Below are positions 23,161 to 36,044 of a DNA stretch of 64,000 nt, piece after piece. The stretch covers positions 22,506,001 through 22,570,000 of the forward strand of contig CM114273.1 of assembly GCA_050084515.1 (NCBI GenBank). Reading direction: 5' to 3'. The position numbers and the translations under genes are program-made. The notes under the pieces are model-generated. The model saw nothing but the letters and a program-made list of their open reading frames with translations, was not told the origin of the DNA and made no database searches. The first letter of the stretch is position 1. Every line of letters begins with the position of its first letter. Source of the DNA: Blasia pusilla (taxonomy: Eukaryota; Marchantiophyta; Marchantiopsida; Blasiales).

Positions 23161-24968
23161 CAAAGACAGAATGAGAGAGTGAGAGAGCTTCATGGGGGAG
23201 CTCGGTAGTCACTCGCTAATTTTTCAGGTTAGGGATGGTGTTCCCCATTCAACGGCTCATGGGAGTGCTCACCGGAGCAAGGGCTGCTTTGATTGTTCTT
23301 TGCATTTGCCGATTTTTCGTGTGGAAGAGTGGCGCGCGGAAGCGCTGCCCAATTTTTTATAGGGATTGAGTATGGGAGCAGGTTGCCTCATACTAGTGCT
23401 CTCAGGAGCACCATGTAGCTTGCTGATTTGTATTTTTATAGGTTTTACATTTTCGTTGGGAGAAATCAGCTCGGAAGCGCTGCCAAATTTTGTGTAGGAG
23501 AAAGAGACATTGGGCTTTACGACAATCCCCGTCAATTTTTACTAGAATGTTCGATTCTACAAAAAATTCAACAAAGTTGTAGATCGTAAAGCTGTGCACA
23601 TTGTGCAACAAATAGTGTGCAATTTGGAGTTGGGAGCAAAAAGTTATGGTCAATCTTGCAAAACTACCATTACTAGGCGATTTTTAGGGTTAAATTGTTC
23701 AAACCCTAAACCAGCCGTCATCGTCAATGGTCTGCCGTCGACGGTCAACCATCACTGTCATCGGTCAGCCGTCACCATCAGCGGTCAACCGTCATCGTCA
23801 GCGGTTCACCGTCTGTTGTCTACCCTTTGGTTGCCATTGCCGCCATTATGGAGTGGAGGGTCTTCCACGATGTTCGTTGATTCTCTGACTTCCGTTGCCA
23901 CCACATACTTTGTTTTGGCCGCCATCGTCATCGCAATTTCTTCATCAACGTGTGATGGCACATGACCTCTGGTTATGGTGTTTGAGTTTTGATTTCATGC
24001 TGCTATGTTGTGATTGGAAGTCGTTCGACGATGATCAAGTATCGTGTCGTGACGCCCGTAGCCGCAACGCGCCGCCGATTTCCACGCCGTGCGGCTCGTG
24101 GCCGTACCGCACCGTCTCGATCACGGAGCCGCACCGTCATTGTGGAGTAGAATGTGGGTTTATTGTTGATTGAGGAGGGTATGCCACCGAGTGCCGCATC
24201 CCACCATCGAGGGCCGTGCCGTTCGTAGCCGTTCCGTGCCGCCTGCAACGCCGCACCGTTCCTCTGGAACTGCATTGTCTATCGAGGAGTTTTGAGCAGT
24301 GTCAGTACGGGAGGAGTATGACTTTCTGATTGGAGGAGTTGTCTCCACAACCGAGTTGGGGTAGAGATTTGCAATTGTTGAAGAGCGACATCGACATGTG
24401 TTCAGTTTACTCATTCTGGTCCTTTACCCTGCACGTGTGAGGGATTCTGGGATTTGGGTAGTTTATTTGGGGATATTGGGTATGTGGATGCTGAGAGCAT
24501 CATTTATGTATGTGGTTTAGGGGACATAGACCTGTGTGGGATGTCCGGAGTTGAGGGTAGGTTGTCGATGAGATGATAGTCTGGTCGATTTGCCTTACCA
24601 CGTCGCGTGTTGCCGCACGTTATACGTCTCGGGGAGGGAGAGTGTAGATCGAGTGCCGCATGTTTGGGATGAGTGATTGAGGGATTACTCATGAGGCTCA
24701 CAGTGATTGGGTGAGAGGGGCACGAGGGTCATCACGGAGTCCGTTCGGGACTTTGAGAGGCGAGGCGGTGAACGCGAGAGTAGCGGAGTGGCGTGAGGTT
24801 CCGAGGATCTCCACGTGAGGGACCACCTCGACCTCCTTCTGTGTCATCGTCAGACAAGGGGGAGGGTGTAGAGGAGTTTGTGAGCACATCTCCACACATT
24901 GTGAGTGGTCCTACCAGTTGGGCGTACGAGATGGACGACCGGGGTAGAGGACCGGGCGTAGGTTTTCA
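23161..24968 (+). other. Leader of element Y
   Basis: Non-coding DNA between the 5' terminal block and gag. It holds an imperfect repeated motif of the type cgtca(t/c)cggtcaaccgtca at about 23710-23820 and GC-rich repeats of gccg/ccgtgcc at 24050-24260. I see no primer-binding site complementary to the initiator-Met tRNA next to the 5' block. Confidence 0.55.
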
Positions 24969-26103
24969 GGTGCAGTAGGCACAATTGAGTTGCACGATTT
25001 CATAGCAAAGTTTAGGAGTTGGTGCGACTCCCAGCGGGCCAGGAACTCTAGAGAGTTCAACCCGTTTACAACATGGAACGGTATGTTCCAACATTTAGAG
25101 GGGGGCCCATGGACGATTACCATGAGTTCTCTTAGAGATATGCACGTGAGATCGAGGGGTGGAGGCTCTACTATGACCCACACTATGTGTCATGGACGGA
25201 GCCATTCCCAGATGAGGAGGAAGAGTCAAAGGAGGCTACTTCCTCTTCCACTAGTGACGTTTTAGGAGGGGTCACTCACACGGGAGCAGTTGCACCGTGT
25301 AGTCGGGTTCGTCCCAGGTTCAACCTTGTGGTTGAGTTCTTTGTTGCGTTGAGGGCGAGCTACCAAGGGGTACGGACGGAGAAGTTGCGGAGCATCCACG
25401 ACTTCCAGAGGCGCCCGGGTGAGAGTTTGTGTGAGGCTTACACTCGCTTGAGCCGGTTGATCAACGTCACTCAGGGGGTGACAGAGGCTCAAGCTATCCA
25501 GTCATGGTACGCGATGCTGGATCGGACCCTGCGGACACGGGTGCGGGAGGGGGGCTTCTTATGAACACCTCCCCTACGTTGAGAGATGTTTTTAGGACCG
25601 CCAAGAATATTGAGCGCAATATGGTGGAGGAGAGCGTAGCCACCATGGGTTTTGGGCGAGAGCAGTCACGATTGTATGCACCACCTGTGCAACAACGTGG
25701 ACTCCGAGATAGATCCACTGTGGCACCATGAGCTGAGGGAGGATACCGGGAGGCCATGCCATAGAGACCTACGCCTTCATATGCGGCTTAGCAGCAGCCG
25801 CCTACTATTACTTGTTGGTCATGTGGTGGAGCCCATCATCAGCGCGATTGCACTCGTCAGGGTCATGGACGTGTGCCTCAGCATGGAGGAGGAGATGGTG
25901 CTGCACAAGGAGGTTATCAGTGTGACTATTGTCAGAGGTATGGTTATACACGCGCCAGATGTTTCAGTTTGCATCCTAAGTTACGTCCGGACCGAGGGCC
26001 AGAGAGGGCGCCACAACGAGTAGCCATGTCCGGGTTAGAGATTGTCCACCGGGTGGTCGCGTTGCGAGACGAGGAGCTAGAGTTGCCCAATAGGGTGGTA
26101 TAG
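24969..26103 (+). pseudogene. Gag of element Y
   Basis: Begins near GAVGTIELHDFIAKF, followed by MDDYHEF-like and SYQGVRTEKLRSIHDFQRR, GESLCEAYTRLSRLI and VTEAQAIQSWYAMLD, the retrotransposon gag core. Two zinc knuckles follow: CWSCGGAHHQRDC (about 25811) and CDYCQRYGYTRARC (about 25921), the second with Tyr in place of His. Frameshifts occur near 25180 and 25560. Confidence 0.82.
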
Positions 26104-26667
26104 CTGCCCGTGGAGGAGGTAGAGTACCACCACCTAGATGCGCCGAGGGAGACGCCGGACGTGAGGCTGGGATGGCTGCTTAGATACAGTAGCTACAGGA
26201 GCACATTGCTGTTATGGCATTGAGGTTACCCGATGCCGGATCCGTGGCATCGACATCATATGGAGCAGCTAGAGATCTGGAGGATCCTGGTTGGATGTGT
26301 GGGGTTGCCCAGATGGAGGCCATCTCAGTTGTGACACGTGGAGGAGCCATAGAGTTGGATCAACATCGAGGGGAAGCGAGAAAATAGACTAGGCTTCCTC
26401 AGTCTTTCACATTGTCCGAAGCGATGATGACCCCATCGATGGGTCCTCATCAAAGTTCCTGGAGAGTTGGTGATGTTGTTGGTGTGCAGGCACGGAGGGC
26501 GATGGGAGAAGCAAGTGCGATGACTCCTATTGTTGATGCTCATGAGGGGCATGTGTCGAGCACGTTGTTGGGGGCGGCCACCGTTGTATACCGCACTCCT
26601 TTATTTTTTGTTTATGATGTTATGACTATGTGAGCACGGAGTTGGAGTTCCTCCATCACGTTCAGAG

Positions 26668-27480
26668 GTGATTGCAAAGGAGGTGATGGACCTGCCCTTG
26701 GAGCGGATGCTTGGGCCGTCCACGTCAGATTCATGGCAGGCTGTGGCTGCTAGGATGGCGGAGACGCTCGCTAGACCCGCGATAGAGCGTGCCGTGGCAT
26801 CTCCTGGTGTTGTGTTGCTGGATAACCAAGGAGAGGTCTTCCAATTGGTGAGTCTTGGAGGTAGAGCTTTTAGTCCGGAGCGTGGCTTGTTGGATTCAGG
26901 AGCGCAAGCCCTGATGTTGGGAAAAGCGTCATTCAGAGGATTGGGCTTGTCATTCAGAGGATTGGGCTTGACGAGAGCCGATGTGGAGCGTTGTCCATTC
27001 CAGATACATACATCCTTGGGTGGAGTGAGTACCACACAGTGTATCACCCGACATGAGGTCGTGGTGAGGATTCGCCCGGGACATCCTACAGATGAGTCCG
27101 TGGTGCGCGCCAAGGCGATAGTGACTGATGCAGAGTCCTATGACGTCTTGGTTGGTGGAGCAGTGTTACACCCGATGGGGTTTTCCCTAGATTACTGGGA
27201 GGAGTCAGCGTCCTACAGACCAGGATGGCAGTCAGGTGATGGGCGCCTTAGCTCATTACCCGTTCGATTCACAAGTACAGTGATCGAGCAACGGCCGGGA
27301 GAGATGGCAACCTTAGCACCATTTAGAAATGCCATCACTTGGCCTAGTGATTTGATTGAGGGACATGTCCATGTAGACAATACTCCCATTCTTGACATTT
27401 CTATGGAGAGGAGTGTTATGGTAGTTGCACCATTCCGTGGAGGAGAGGTGCCGCTGTGGGGCTCGACTGAGGAGCTTTGA
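26668..27480 (+). pseudogene. Aspartic protease of element Y
   Basis: A 270-codon open frame with GLLDSGAQALMLGKAS as the retropepsin site and YDVLVGGAVLHPMGF near the end. The short stretch SFRGLGL is repeated in tandem (26931-26973), a local 27-base duplication not seen in the other copies. The frame stops at EEL-TGA, 95 bases before the methyltransferase ATG. Confidence 0.84.
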
Positions 27481-27575
27481 TGATTGATAGATGAGCACGT
27501 GCAGATCGCGTGGAGCGAGGCGTTTGCACCGGAGCGTGACGAGTCTGAGGAATCGAGGTAGCAGGGAGTGCTACG

Positions 27576-28668
27576 ATGACACCCTTGGATACCACACCCA
27601 TTGTGTGGTGTATCCCGGAGGAGGATATTCGAGTGTTAGATCTCTTTGGAGGTATTAGCACCGGGTTAGCTATTGTTTTGCAGGTAGGAGTGCGAGTACA
27701 GCAGTACCTGTATGTGGAGAGTGATGATGTTGCGAGGCGCGTCTCACTACGACATGTGGCGCAGTTACGCCTACGTTTTCCCGACTTATTGTCTACGTCC
27801 GCAGTACACGGGTACCAGAGTTCCCTACCGAGGGATATTTCGTTGTTGGGGGCACAAGACTTAGAGCGGGTAGGGACCATTGATTTGGTCATTGCTGGTT
27901 GGCCTTGTTAGGGCCAATGGAGTGCTGGACAAGGCAACGGGTTGGCTGACACTCGGTCTAGGTTGTTTTGGGAGACGTTGAGGGTTGCACAAGCACCAGT
28001 CTCGTTCTCCATCCTACATTCTGGAGAATGCGCCGATCTTAGGAGAGTCCAGGTCATGGGTGGTGACGAGTGCTCATCAGGTGCGTGTTTGGATCGGCCT
28101 AGCAATGTTCTTGGATGCGACGAGTGTAAGTTCTAGAGCCCATCGCCCGCGTCTATGGTGGACCAACTTGGTGTCCCATGCGGTGTTATGGAGGGCGTAT
28201 GCGAGAGTGGAGCGCCCCTCCCATTTGTTGGTAGATTCTATATTGGATCCAGGCCGTCGGTCATAGGCAGTGAGGCACGATGATCGACCACCGTTGACTA
28301 TGGTCAACAAGAAGGAGTCGACTTTCCCACATTGGTGAGTTTTCCTGCTTCCTATGCATTCAAGGAGGCCGGACCTGGCTTGGTTTGGGATGAGCAGGTA
28401 CAGAGGTTGGTGGAGCCCAACGCCGATGAGCGAGAGCAAGCGATGGGATTCCCCACAGGAGTGACGGCACTACCATCACTATGGTACTGCCGTCATGTCT
28501 TGGGTCAGGCGATGGACCTGAACTGCTTGACATGGATTTTCAGCTTAGGAGTAGCTGAGCAACATAATTTGAGGGTGCGACAGATCACAGTTGTTGCATT
28601 GGTGAGCCCCATGCCTACCGAGATGGTTGAGGCAATGGCTGGGGACGAGACCTCAGGAGATAGACACA
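27576..28668 (+). pseudogene. C5-cytosine DNA methyltransferase of element Y (DNMT3-like)
   Basis: Motif I VLDLFGGISTGL at 27633-27668, motif II VESDD, motif IV VIAGWPC with the catalytic Cys at 27906-27908, motif VI YILENAP with Glu at 28024, motif VIII SRAHRPRLWWTN at 28132-28167 and motif X EREQAMGF at 28428. The order is the unpermuted one of DNMT3. A TAG directly after the catalytic Cys replaces the Gln of PCQ, and frameshifts fall between 27911 and 27985 and between 28266 and 28332. After motif X it runs into element Z, and the same frame resumes at 37906. Confidence 0.9.
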
Positions 28669-28985
28669 TGTCGTGCGAATCCACATCGTCATACAACATA
28701 CATCGCTGACATACCATACTCACATACATACATAACATAGAAGAGAGTATCCACAAACACAAGTGTACCACAACTGAAATGCGTGAAAGACCTACTATCA
28801 TAAAACACGTTTACAATCACATACAATCGAGCCAAACCCACTCCACGATGGGAGAATCTAGGTCGAAGCTTGCGGGAAACACCATAGCCAAGAGCTCTAC
28901 TCACTACCAAGGCTAACTCCCAACGCAACAGGCTCAACTCAAAGAACTGATTGTTCTTTGAGTGCACTCCACCTTATATCCTCCA
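28669..28985 (-). repeat. 3' terminal unit of element Z (blocks D-A)
   Basis: Block D (28776-28985) begins TGGAGGATATAAGG on the minus strand and recurs at 37537-37744. The outer 107 bases are an A-type end, shared with other copies over CAGCGATGTATGTTGT and CGCACGACA. The upstream part of the 5' unit is absent. A 10-base inverted repeat (ctcaaagaac) lies near the TATA-like start. Confidence 0.8.
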
Positions 28986-30420
28986 AAATACGGGCTGCGT
29001 TACGAGCAGACCCACACAACATGCACCTCAAGCTAGCACGTATCATGGCTAAGCTTGGGTGAACAGTACCATCCACATTTGGAAGATGACATGGCGCACA
29101 ATTACGCACATGGTCCTTCCAAACAACTCCATCACGACCCTCCAACATGAGAACTCCGAAGCTAACACCTCAAGACTCGTAAAATAGTGCGGCTGCCGTC
29201 ACATCCAACGTTGTCGGGCAATCTGCTGCAAATAGACATAGTCCCCACATGGAACCTACAAATCGATGGTCGATAACCTCCACCTCGAATGGTTGCATAC
29301 CGCAACGTATCCCTGTGTTGAGCAATGGCAAGATTCTCAAAGGCTGTTGGCATAACTCTCCGAAAGAGCTCCGCTCGCTGAGAACACACCCTCATCCACA
29401 TCTCTGGGTCATCAAGGTTCACCACCTCACTAGACTCCCGAAGAATTGCTGCTGGCAAGTCTGGATCTCGGCCGTATAACAGAAAATAAGGTGAGAAGGA
29501 AGCCAAGGATGCTTGGCGACTGAACCTATACCCCATGGCTAACCATGGCAACTGAATATCCCAGTCTCCAAGATGCCCCTTCTGTAGGCTATACTTGCGC
29601 AATGCCCTCTTCACCATCTGAAACACACGCTCAGCCAAACCATCCGCCTCGTGATGATCTCGAGACGTGGTCTGATGATCAATCAACGCCTTGTCACACA
29701 AGACCGAAACTCACCCAAACTCAGACCTGGTCGGTCAAGACTTCAGCCTGGTGCACCAAAATGACTAAGCACTCTATCCAGAAATGCATACGCCGTTCCT
29801 CACTCGCCTTGTCCGGTAATGCCACCAACTCAATCCACTTGGAGAAGTGCTCCACCATCACCAACACATATCGATGATGTCGCAAATACCAACGGTAACG
29901 GTCCCGCAAAGTCCACACTCCAACAAGAACTCCAACCCCATAATAGGCAAGGGGTGTAATTGTGGTGTAGGGGCATTAAATGATGCCCTCACCCGGTCAC
30001 AAACCATACAACGTGACACCAATCGCCGCACTGAGTATGCATGCCACGCCACCAATATCGCCAAGGAGTAAGCTATACGACGCTTTACCCCAAAATGTCC
30101 CAACTTCTCATGGGCATGTCGCACAATGCGCTCTCTCGAGCCAAATGTGGCACTACTCATACTCTACCATCCTCCCACACGCGGAGAATATGTGTTTCCT
30201 CCAATCGATACCTCTTAGCACGTTGAAGAACACGGTCTCGCTCCTTGGCACTCACTATGCCTGGCACCCCTCTTGGTCCGTAGGAACTCCAACACCAATG
30301 CATCATCATGAATATCACGCTGATCCCACCACCATCTCCAACCTTAGGATCAAGGTGGCCATCTACCCTCGACTAGAGTAAGATATCACGTGGTCCTCCA
30401 TACTAGAGTCCACCCTAACC
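28986..30420 (-). pseudogene. Integrase of element Z with truncated PHD finger
   Basis: Shows an HHCC domain (HAHEKLGHFGVKRR ... CMVCDRVRASFNAP), VEHFSKWIELVALPDKASE, and HHEADGLAERVFQMVKRALRKY with the DDE Glu. The C-terminal region ends LRCMLCGSARNAARI and then runs straight into block D, so the rest of the PHD finger, the 3' UTR and the polypurine tract are missing. Frameshifts are frequent. Confidence 0.8.
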
Positions 30421-30479
30421 AACATAAAAGGCGGATGCATGCCAACCTGGCACCATCTCCTCATCAACCTCGCCATGCC

Positions 30480-30999
30480 ATCTAGCCCTGTTGTATCCTC
30501 TTGGCTAGTACATGGGTTCCTACTCAACCCATCAAAGCATCAAGGTTGGCAACTCTAGGTCTATGTACCACCTGGAAGTCATACTCCTATAAGATAAGAG
30601 CCCACCGTGCAAGCTTCCCTATAAGCTTGTCCGACTCCATCAACCACTTGAGCGGTTGTGTGATCAAGAATAAGGGTAAACGGGTGCCAAACAAGTAACA
30701 CCTAAAGTGTGCCCACCCACACTCGCCAAGCACTCTCCCTCATATGAACTATAGCGCGACTCCATTTGCATTATTGAACGACTTGCATAGGCCACCACAA
30801 ACTCCATGTGCTCATCATCATGTTGTGTCAACACCGCTCCAAGTCCCAACCTACTCCAATCGTGTGTGTAATCGAATGGGCGCCCCGATAGGTCTCCTCA
30901 AGATAGGCGCCGCCACCAACTCGGGCCTTAAGCTCCACAAAAGCTCTCTCTGATCATCTCCCAAGTGCCACTCTTGATCTGATTTCAGCAATTGGTTCA
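30480..30999 (-). pseudogene. RNase H of element Z
   Basis: Minus-strand remnants include MGLGAVLTQHDDEHMEFVVAYASRS, here split by frameshifts, YSSYEGECLA and the dipeptide-rich SDKLIGKLARWAL region. The domain follows RT as in the other copies. Confidence 0.7.
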
Positions 31000-31880
31000 A
31001 AGGCTTTGCCATAGCACTAAATCCTTCACATACCTCCGATAGTAGTTCGCCAATCCCATGAATGCTTGAACTCTACTCACATCTACCGGACGAGAATAAG
31101 TGCAATAGCCTCCACCTTTGCTTGTTGAACTCCCAAACCACCTGGATAGATCACATGACCCAAGTACTCAACATCCTCATGGAAGAACTTACACTTTCCT
31201 GGATGCAACGAGACCATGAGCTTTCAACCGCTCAAACACCATCTGCAAATGTATCGATGCTCCTCCACCGTGTTCTTGAACACCAAGATATCATCAATGT
31301 AACACCGAACAAAATCCAACCCCGCTAGGATCCCGTCCATCACTCTTTGAAACTCGGCAGTGCATTCTTCAACCCAAAGGGTAAGAATTTCCACGGTACA
31401 AACAATCCTTGCCATGAGAGTTGACACCCCAAAATCTTTGTCTTGGCCTTGTCACTCTCCGAATCGGCAATTGATGGTATCTGCCGAAAGATCCAAAGTA
31501 GTGAAAATCTTTGCCTGTCCCACCACATCAAAGATCTCCTCGGTGTAGGCATGGCATACCTATCGGCCTTGGTTTGCCGATTGATAGGACGGTAATCTCC
31601 ACACATCCGCCTATCCGTGTAGTTGCCATGCATATCCTTTTTTAGCATGCATGATAGGGCGATGCATACTCTCCATGCGACAACTCCACTAATCCAGCCT
31701 CCAAAAGGTCCAACGCCCTACTCGAATCAAGTCCCTCTCCATATCACTATATCGGTAGGGACGACGGAAGATTGGCGTATCACTAGCCAAATCAATCCGT
31801 ATACCGGGTCCAACCAGAGAACCCAACTCCTTCATGCTAAAGGCAAAACAACTCCTATAAGCACGTAGGAAGCGTGTCAG
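31000..31880 (-). pseudogene. Reverse transcriptase of element Z
   Basis: RMCGDYRPINRQTKADRYAM, FLPFGLKNA and EFQRVMDGILAGLDFVRCYIDDI are visible. The YIDD catalytic box is kept, unlike YKDD in element 1. Frameshifts near 31340-31430 and 31560 inactivate it. Confidence 0.82.
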
Positions 31881-32075
31881 CGTCGTTTCTCACCTCCCGT
31901 AAGCTTGGGCCCAAGTAATGGCTCCCAAGTCTCCTCCATTGGCACACTAGAGGGAGAGGGCGATGCCATTGGTCGCTCATAACCCCCTCACAAGATGGTA
32001 CACCCTTAGCTACACCATCATCCGAGCAAATAACTCCTCCACCAAAGATGAGCAACCAACTCCACATGCCCACCA

Positions 32076-33192
32076 TTACATCCCATTTACTCCAAGGATG
32101 CAAAATACTACTCTCCTCACCCCGGTACCGATGCCTCTACCGCCCCGGTAGCCATCGAGCTCATTACAAGGGGTGGAAGACCCATGAGACATAGTCCGAA
32201 GTCGACGTTGCTCGGCCATACCAAGACTCAAAATCCAAGTCAAACAATTCAGGTCCATGGCTTTGACCCAACACATGACGTCGTGAAGCCTCGAAATAGA
32301 AGCAACCGTTGTCACACCAAGAGTAAATCCCATCGCACGCTCTCTCTCATCGGCGTTAGGCTCCACCAACGCCGCACATGAGAATCCTATACAAGCCCGG
32401 GACCACCTTCCCAGTAGGCATGTGACGCAGAAAACTCACAAATGTAGGTAGTGCCATCCTAGGTGGCCCACACGGTTCACCACCGCCATGGGTGACCGAT
32501 CAATAACCCTCACCACTTGAGAAAGTCGCCCAAGATTCAAGATACTATCCATCAGAAGGCGAGGATCGACCGCATCATATGCTCGACGTAGAACCTCCCT
32601 AGGCAACAAGTTTGTCCACCACAAGCGTGGGCGATGTGCACGCGAGCCAACTCGCACTGCATCCAACAACACCGCTGGTCCAATCCAAGACCGCACCTCA
32701 TGAACACTCGCCATCATCCGGGTCCGAGTGTCACCCAACAATGGAACATTCTCTAGAATGTAAGCTAGAGCACGTGCTCGATGAACTCAAGATGTCGTAA
32801 CACCCGTAACATCTCCCAAAACAATCGAGACCTAGGGTCATGTAATCCCTCACCACCAAAGACGTGTATGACCCGACATGGCCATCTAGCAATCACCAAA
32901 TCCACAGGACCAACCCTCTCAAGGTCTTGCGCCCCAACAATGCAATGTGTGATGGTAAAGCACGGTACCCACGAATAGCCGATGGCGGCAACAACTCAGA
33001 TATCTCCGCATCAATCGACCAATATGTCGGGATGAGACTCTGGGCCGTCTCATCTCGCTCCACATACACGATATCTCCGACAGAATACCGGCTGCAACAT
33101 CGCCGCCAAACCGGTGCTAATCCCAAAGAAAGAGATCTAACACACAAATGCCCTCCCGGCGGATACCGCCATACAATGGGTGTAGTATCCAA
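32076..33192 (-). pseudogene. C5-cytosine DNA methyltransferase of element Z
   Basis: Motif I is split over two frames (DTTPIVW in one, VLDLF in the next), followed by YVERDETA. Motif VIII SRAHRPRLWWTN lies in 32436-32741 and motif X EPNADERERAMGF in 32076-32369, with AMDLNCLTWILSLG after it. The motif IV region (WPC) is visible near 32880. In this copy protease and methyltransferase are not separated by an obvious stop, which suggests one long polyprotein. Confidence 0.8.
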
Positions 33193-33482
33193 AGGGGATA
33201 ACCCAATCTGGACTGAAGTAGGAGTCCCCGTGGGGCCTCCTCTTCCTCGTGAGGTATAATAGCCTCACACCAAGCCTCCTGCACTAGGCGATCAGCCTCC
33301 TGCCGTAGTGCACCGCCTGAACTCCAAAGTGGCACATCCAACGATGAGGATGCCACTGCTGCAAAAATAGGGACCTCCTCTACCTCCTCATGCGCAGGAG
33401 AATCCATAGCAGAAACATTACCCTCCAAAAAGTCTCCTGGCCAAGTGACTACTCCACTAAAACCAGCCACAGATGCTAACAC

Positions 33483-34262
33483 TTTGTGGGGAAGACCCTC
33501 TGGTCGAGCCCCGAAATAAATCTCACAGAACTTGGCTCATACGTCCATCCCGGACTGCCAACCTGGTCTATATGACTGTCTCACCCGGTAATCCATCTGA
33601 AAACCCATCGGGTACAATACTGCTCCTCCAACTAGTACATCATACGACTCGGCTGATGTGACTACCGCAGATACTCCCAACCGGGAGCTATCAGTCGCAT
33701 GATCTGGTCTCAACTGTACAGAAAACTTTTCCCGTGTCATGAATTGAGACCTATCATTGGCTCCTCCAAGTGATGTTTGAATCTGGAATGGGCAAGGCTC
33801 AAGCTCTGACCTCCGAATACCCAAACCAATACATGCCGCCTTTCCCAACATCAAAGGTTGGGCACCAGAGTCTAACAAGACTCTATCTGGTCTATACACC
33901 TGTCCTGTAGGACTCACCAATCGGAAGATCCCACTCTGGTTGTCCAACATACATACACCAGGTGTGAGCCTCTCACGATCAATGGCTGGCCGGGCTGGTA
34001 ATGCATCCATCTTCGCCGTTCTTTGCCGCCAAGTAGCACCGGTACTCAATGCTACTCGACATAGAGGGTCGCTCCACCGCAACACCCTCATCCACCTCAA
34101 CACGTGTAGCAAGAATAACACCCCACGTTCACACAACGTGGTCGCTAATCGAAATACAGGAGCTAAGTCAACTCCTAAAGCCATCGCTCCTCGGGTGGCG
34201 AAAACAATGGGGATCCCAACACCGAAGTTGCCATCCGCACATCTTGCATTGGATCTCTGCAT
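33483..34262 (-). pseudogene. Aspartic protease of element Z
   Basis: VLLDSGAQPLMLGKAACIGLG is the retropepsin site. YDVLVGGAVLYPMGF follows, as in the other copies. The region just downstream (33117-33482) keeps VTWPGDFLEGNV, the spacer found in all copies before the methyltransferase. Confidence 0.82.
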
Positions 34263-34499
34263 CCGTGTCTACTACACGCAATGTAGATGCCTCAATCCCC
34301 ACTATCGGCTCAATAGGCTGCGAGGAACCATGGATGGAGTCCTAAGCACCTCGGACAACAAGAATGACTGGGAAGCCTAGCCTCGCCTCCCCCACCTCAC
34401 CCCTCTGTGGGTCCAACTCCACAAAGAGCACCACGTGGCTCGAGGCTCGAGTGGCTCCTCTTGTAATCGCAATCGATGCCTCAACTTTTGTGCACTCGC

Positions 34500-36044
34500 C
34501 ATATAAGAGAGATCATCCCCTCCATAAGAGGTGGAAGCCCTGCTCCCGAACCTGATCTATCTTTGGATACGACCATAGTAGCCAACTCGCTCCAATCTCA
34601 ATCTCGGCGACCATAGTCGACTCTGTGAGTGGTAGGGGTAGCCACCGAGGCTCTCCAACCACCGGTCCACCTCTACCACCCCTACCACCTCTACCACCTC
34701 GGCCTCGGAGCTACTCCACCACGGCCACGGCCTGATCTCAACTCGGATGAAGATCAAAGCAACGCTCTCGAGGATGACCTAGTCTCCCGCAATGATCACA
34801 CTGAGTTGGGGCCGATTGAGGCCCATCCTCCAAAGTCCGTCTCCCATCCTCTTGGGGACAAAACTTCCTAACATGATCACCTCCACATGTCCAACATGAC
34901 GTCCCCTTGCTTGGGGCAGCAAATGAAGGCAATGGTCTCTGCACAAATGTCCCTCTAGGACTTGACCGAGGTCGCGTGTACCCCCCACGACTCCCACTAC
35001 TACTACCACCACCACTACTACGAGATTGTGAGGTGGGCGGCTGAACACGAGAAGTAGTAGTTGTATCCCTACTGAATGCGGATGTCACCACTCTCTCCTT
35101 CACCATGTTAAGCTCAATCTTCTCAGATAGAGCAAACACATGGGTCAATGTGGGTGAATCATCACTCATAAGAGTAGCATCACGCACCCTACGGCGCAAA
35201 TCTCGCCCAAGATCCCATACCAAAATCGATCGCTGATCCTCGCCACACCCTGGTAATCGAAATCAAGCGTCGCATACGCGTGTATGCCTCACGAAGACTC
35301 TCACCAGTCTTTCGCTCAAAGTCCTGAAGATTCCTCAACTTCTCCGTCTTCACTCCTTGATAGTTCTTCTTCAACCTCTTGAAGAACTCGCAATCAGGCT
35401 AAACGATGGTGGGGCACTAGTACCTCCACTAGTACCCCCACTAGTACCTCCACCGGTACCCCCACTCCGGCTCGCACTGCACCACTCACTACCGGCGTCG
35501 GGTCGGGCTGGGGCATAGTAGGAGCACTACTACCAATACCACCATGGGTGATAGACACATAGCCTGGAGACCAATATTGTCTCCATGCCTCAATCTCAAC
35601 AACATGGTCCTTCCTAAACTCATGGTAATCATCCACGGGTGGTCCTTCCAAGTCTTTGAAACAACCCTTCCAAGCCAAGAAGGGTGTAAACAACGTGCGT
35701 TCGCAACATCCGCATATCACACCACGTATCAAACTCCCGCATGAAGTCCTCCAACTCAATGGTACCCCTTTGCACACGAGTATCGTCGTGGGCCCTTCAT
35801 GGCCCCATATCCACCGTCCATGTCCCAAATCAATGGAGTTGCAACACTCGATAACAACGTAGAAGACTCGGCGTTTGGAACACCTCGCCCTCCTCTTCAT
35901 CAACCGTCGGAAGTGGAAAAGGTAGCCGATACCTAAATCCACTCCGTGTGAAACCACCATCGCCCGCACCACGGTCCCCAACCGAGACCACCCGACGACT
36001 CTGTGATGACCAACGCCGATGCCGCACCACCACCAAATTACCAA
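34500..36044 (-). pseudogene. Gag of element Z
   Basis: Contains DLEGPPVDDYHEFRKDH, KNYQGVKTEKLRNLQDFER, GESLREAYTRMRRLI and two zinc knuckles: CWTCGGDHVRKFC and CDHCGRLGHPRERC, both complete CCHC in type. A run of Val/Gly/Pro codons at about 35400-35480 comes from a short tandem repeat (about 12-18 bases, stacked ctagtacc). Several frameshifts. Confidence 0.8.

Noticed and set aside
27576-28664. The methyltransferase as a host CMT, MET1 or DRM gene, or a bacterial restriction enzyme
   Set aside because: Always embedded between gag-protease and RT in four copies; motif order is not permuted as in DRM, no BAH or chromodomain is seen, and motif VIII resembles DNMT3.
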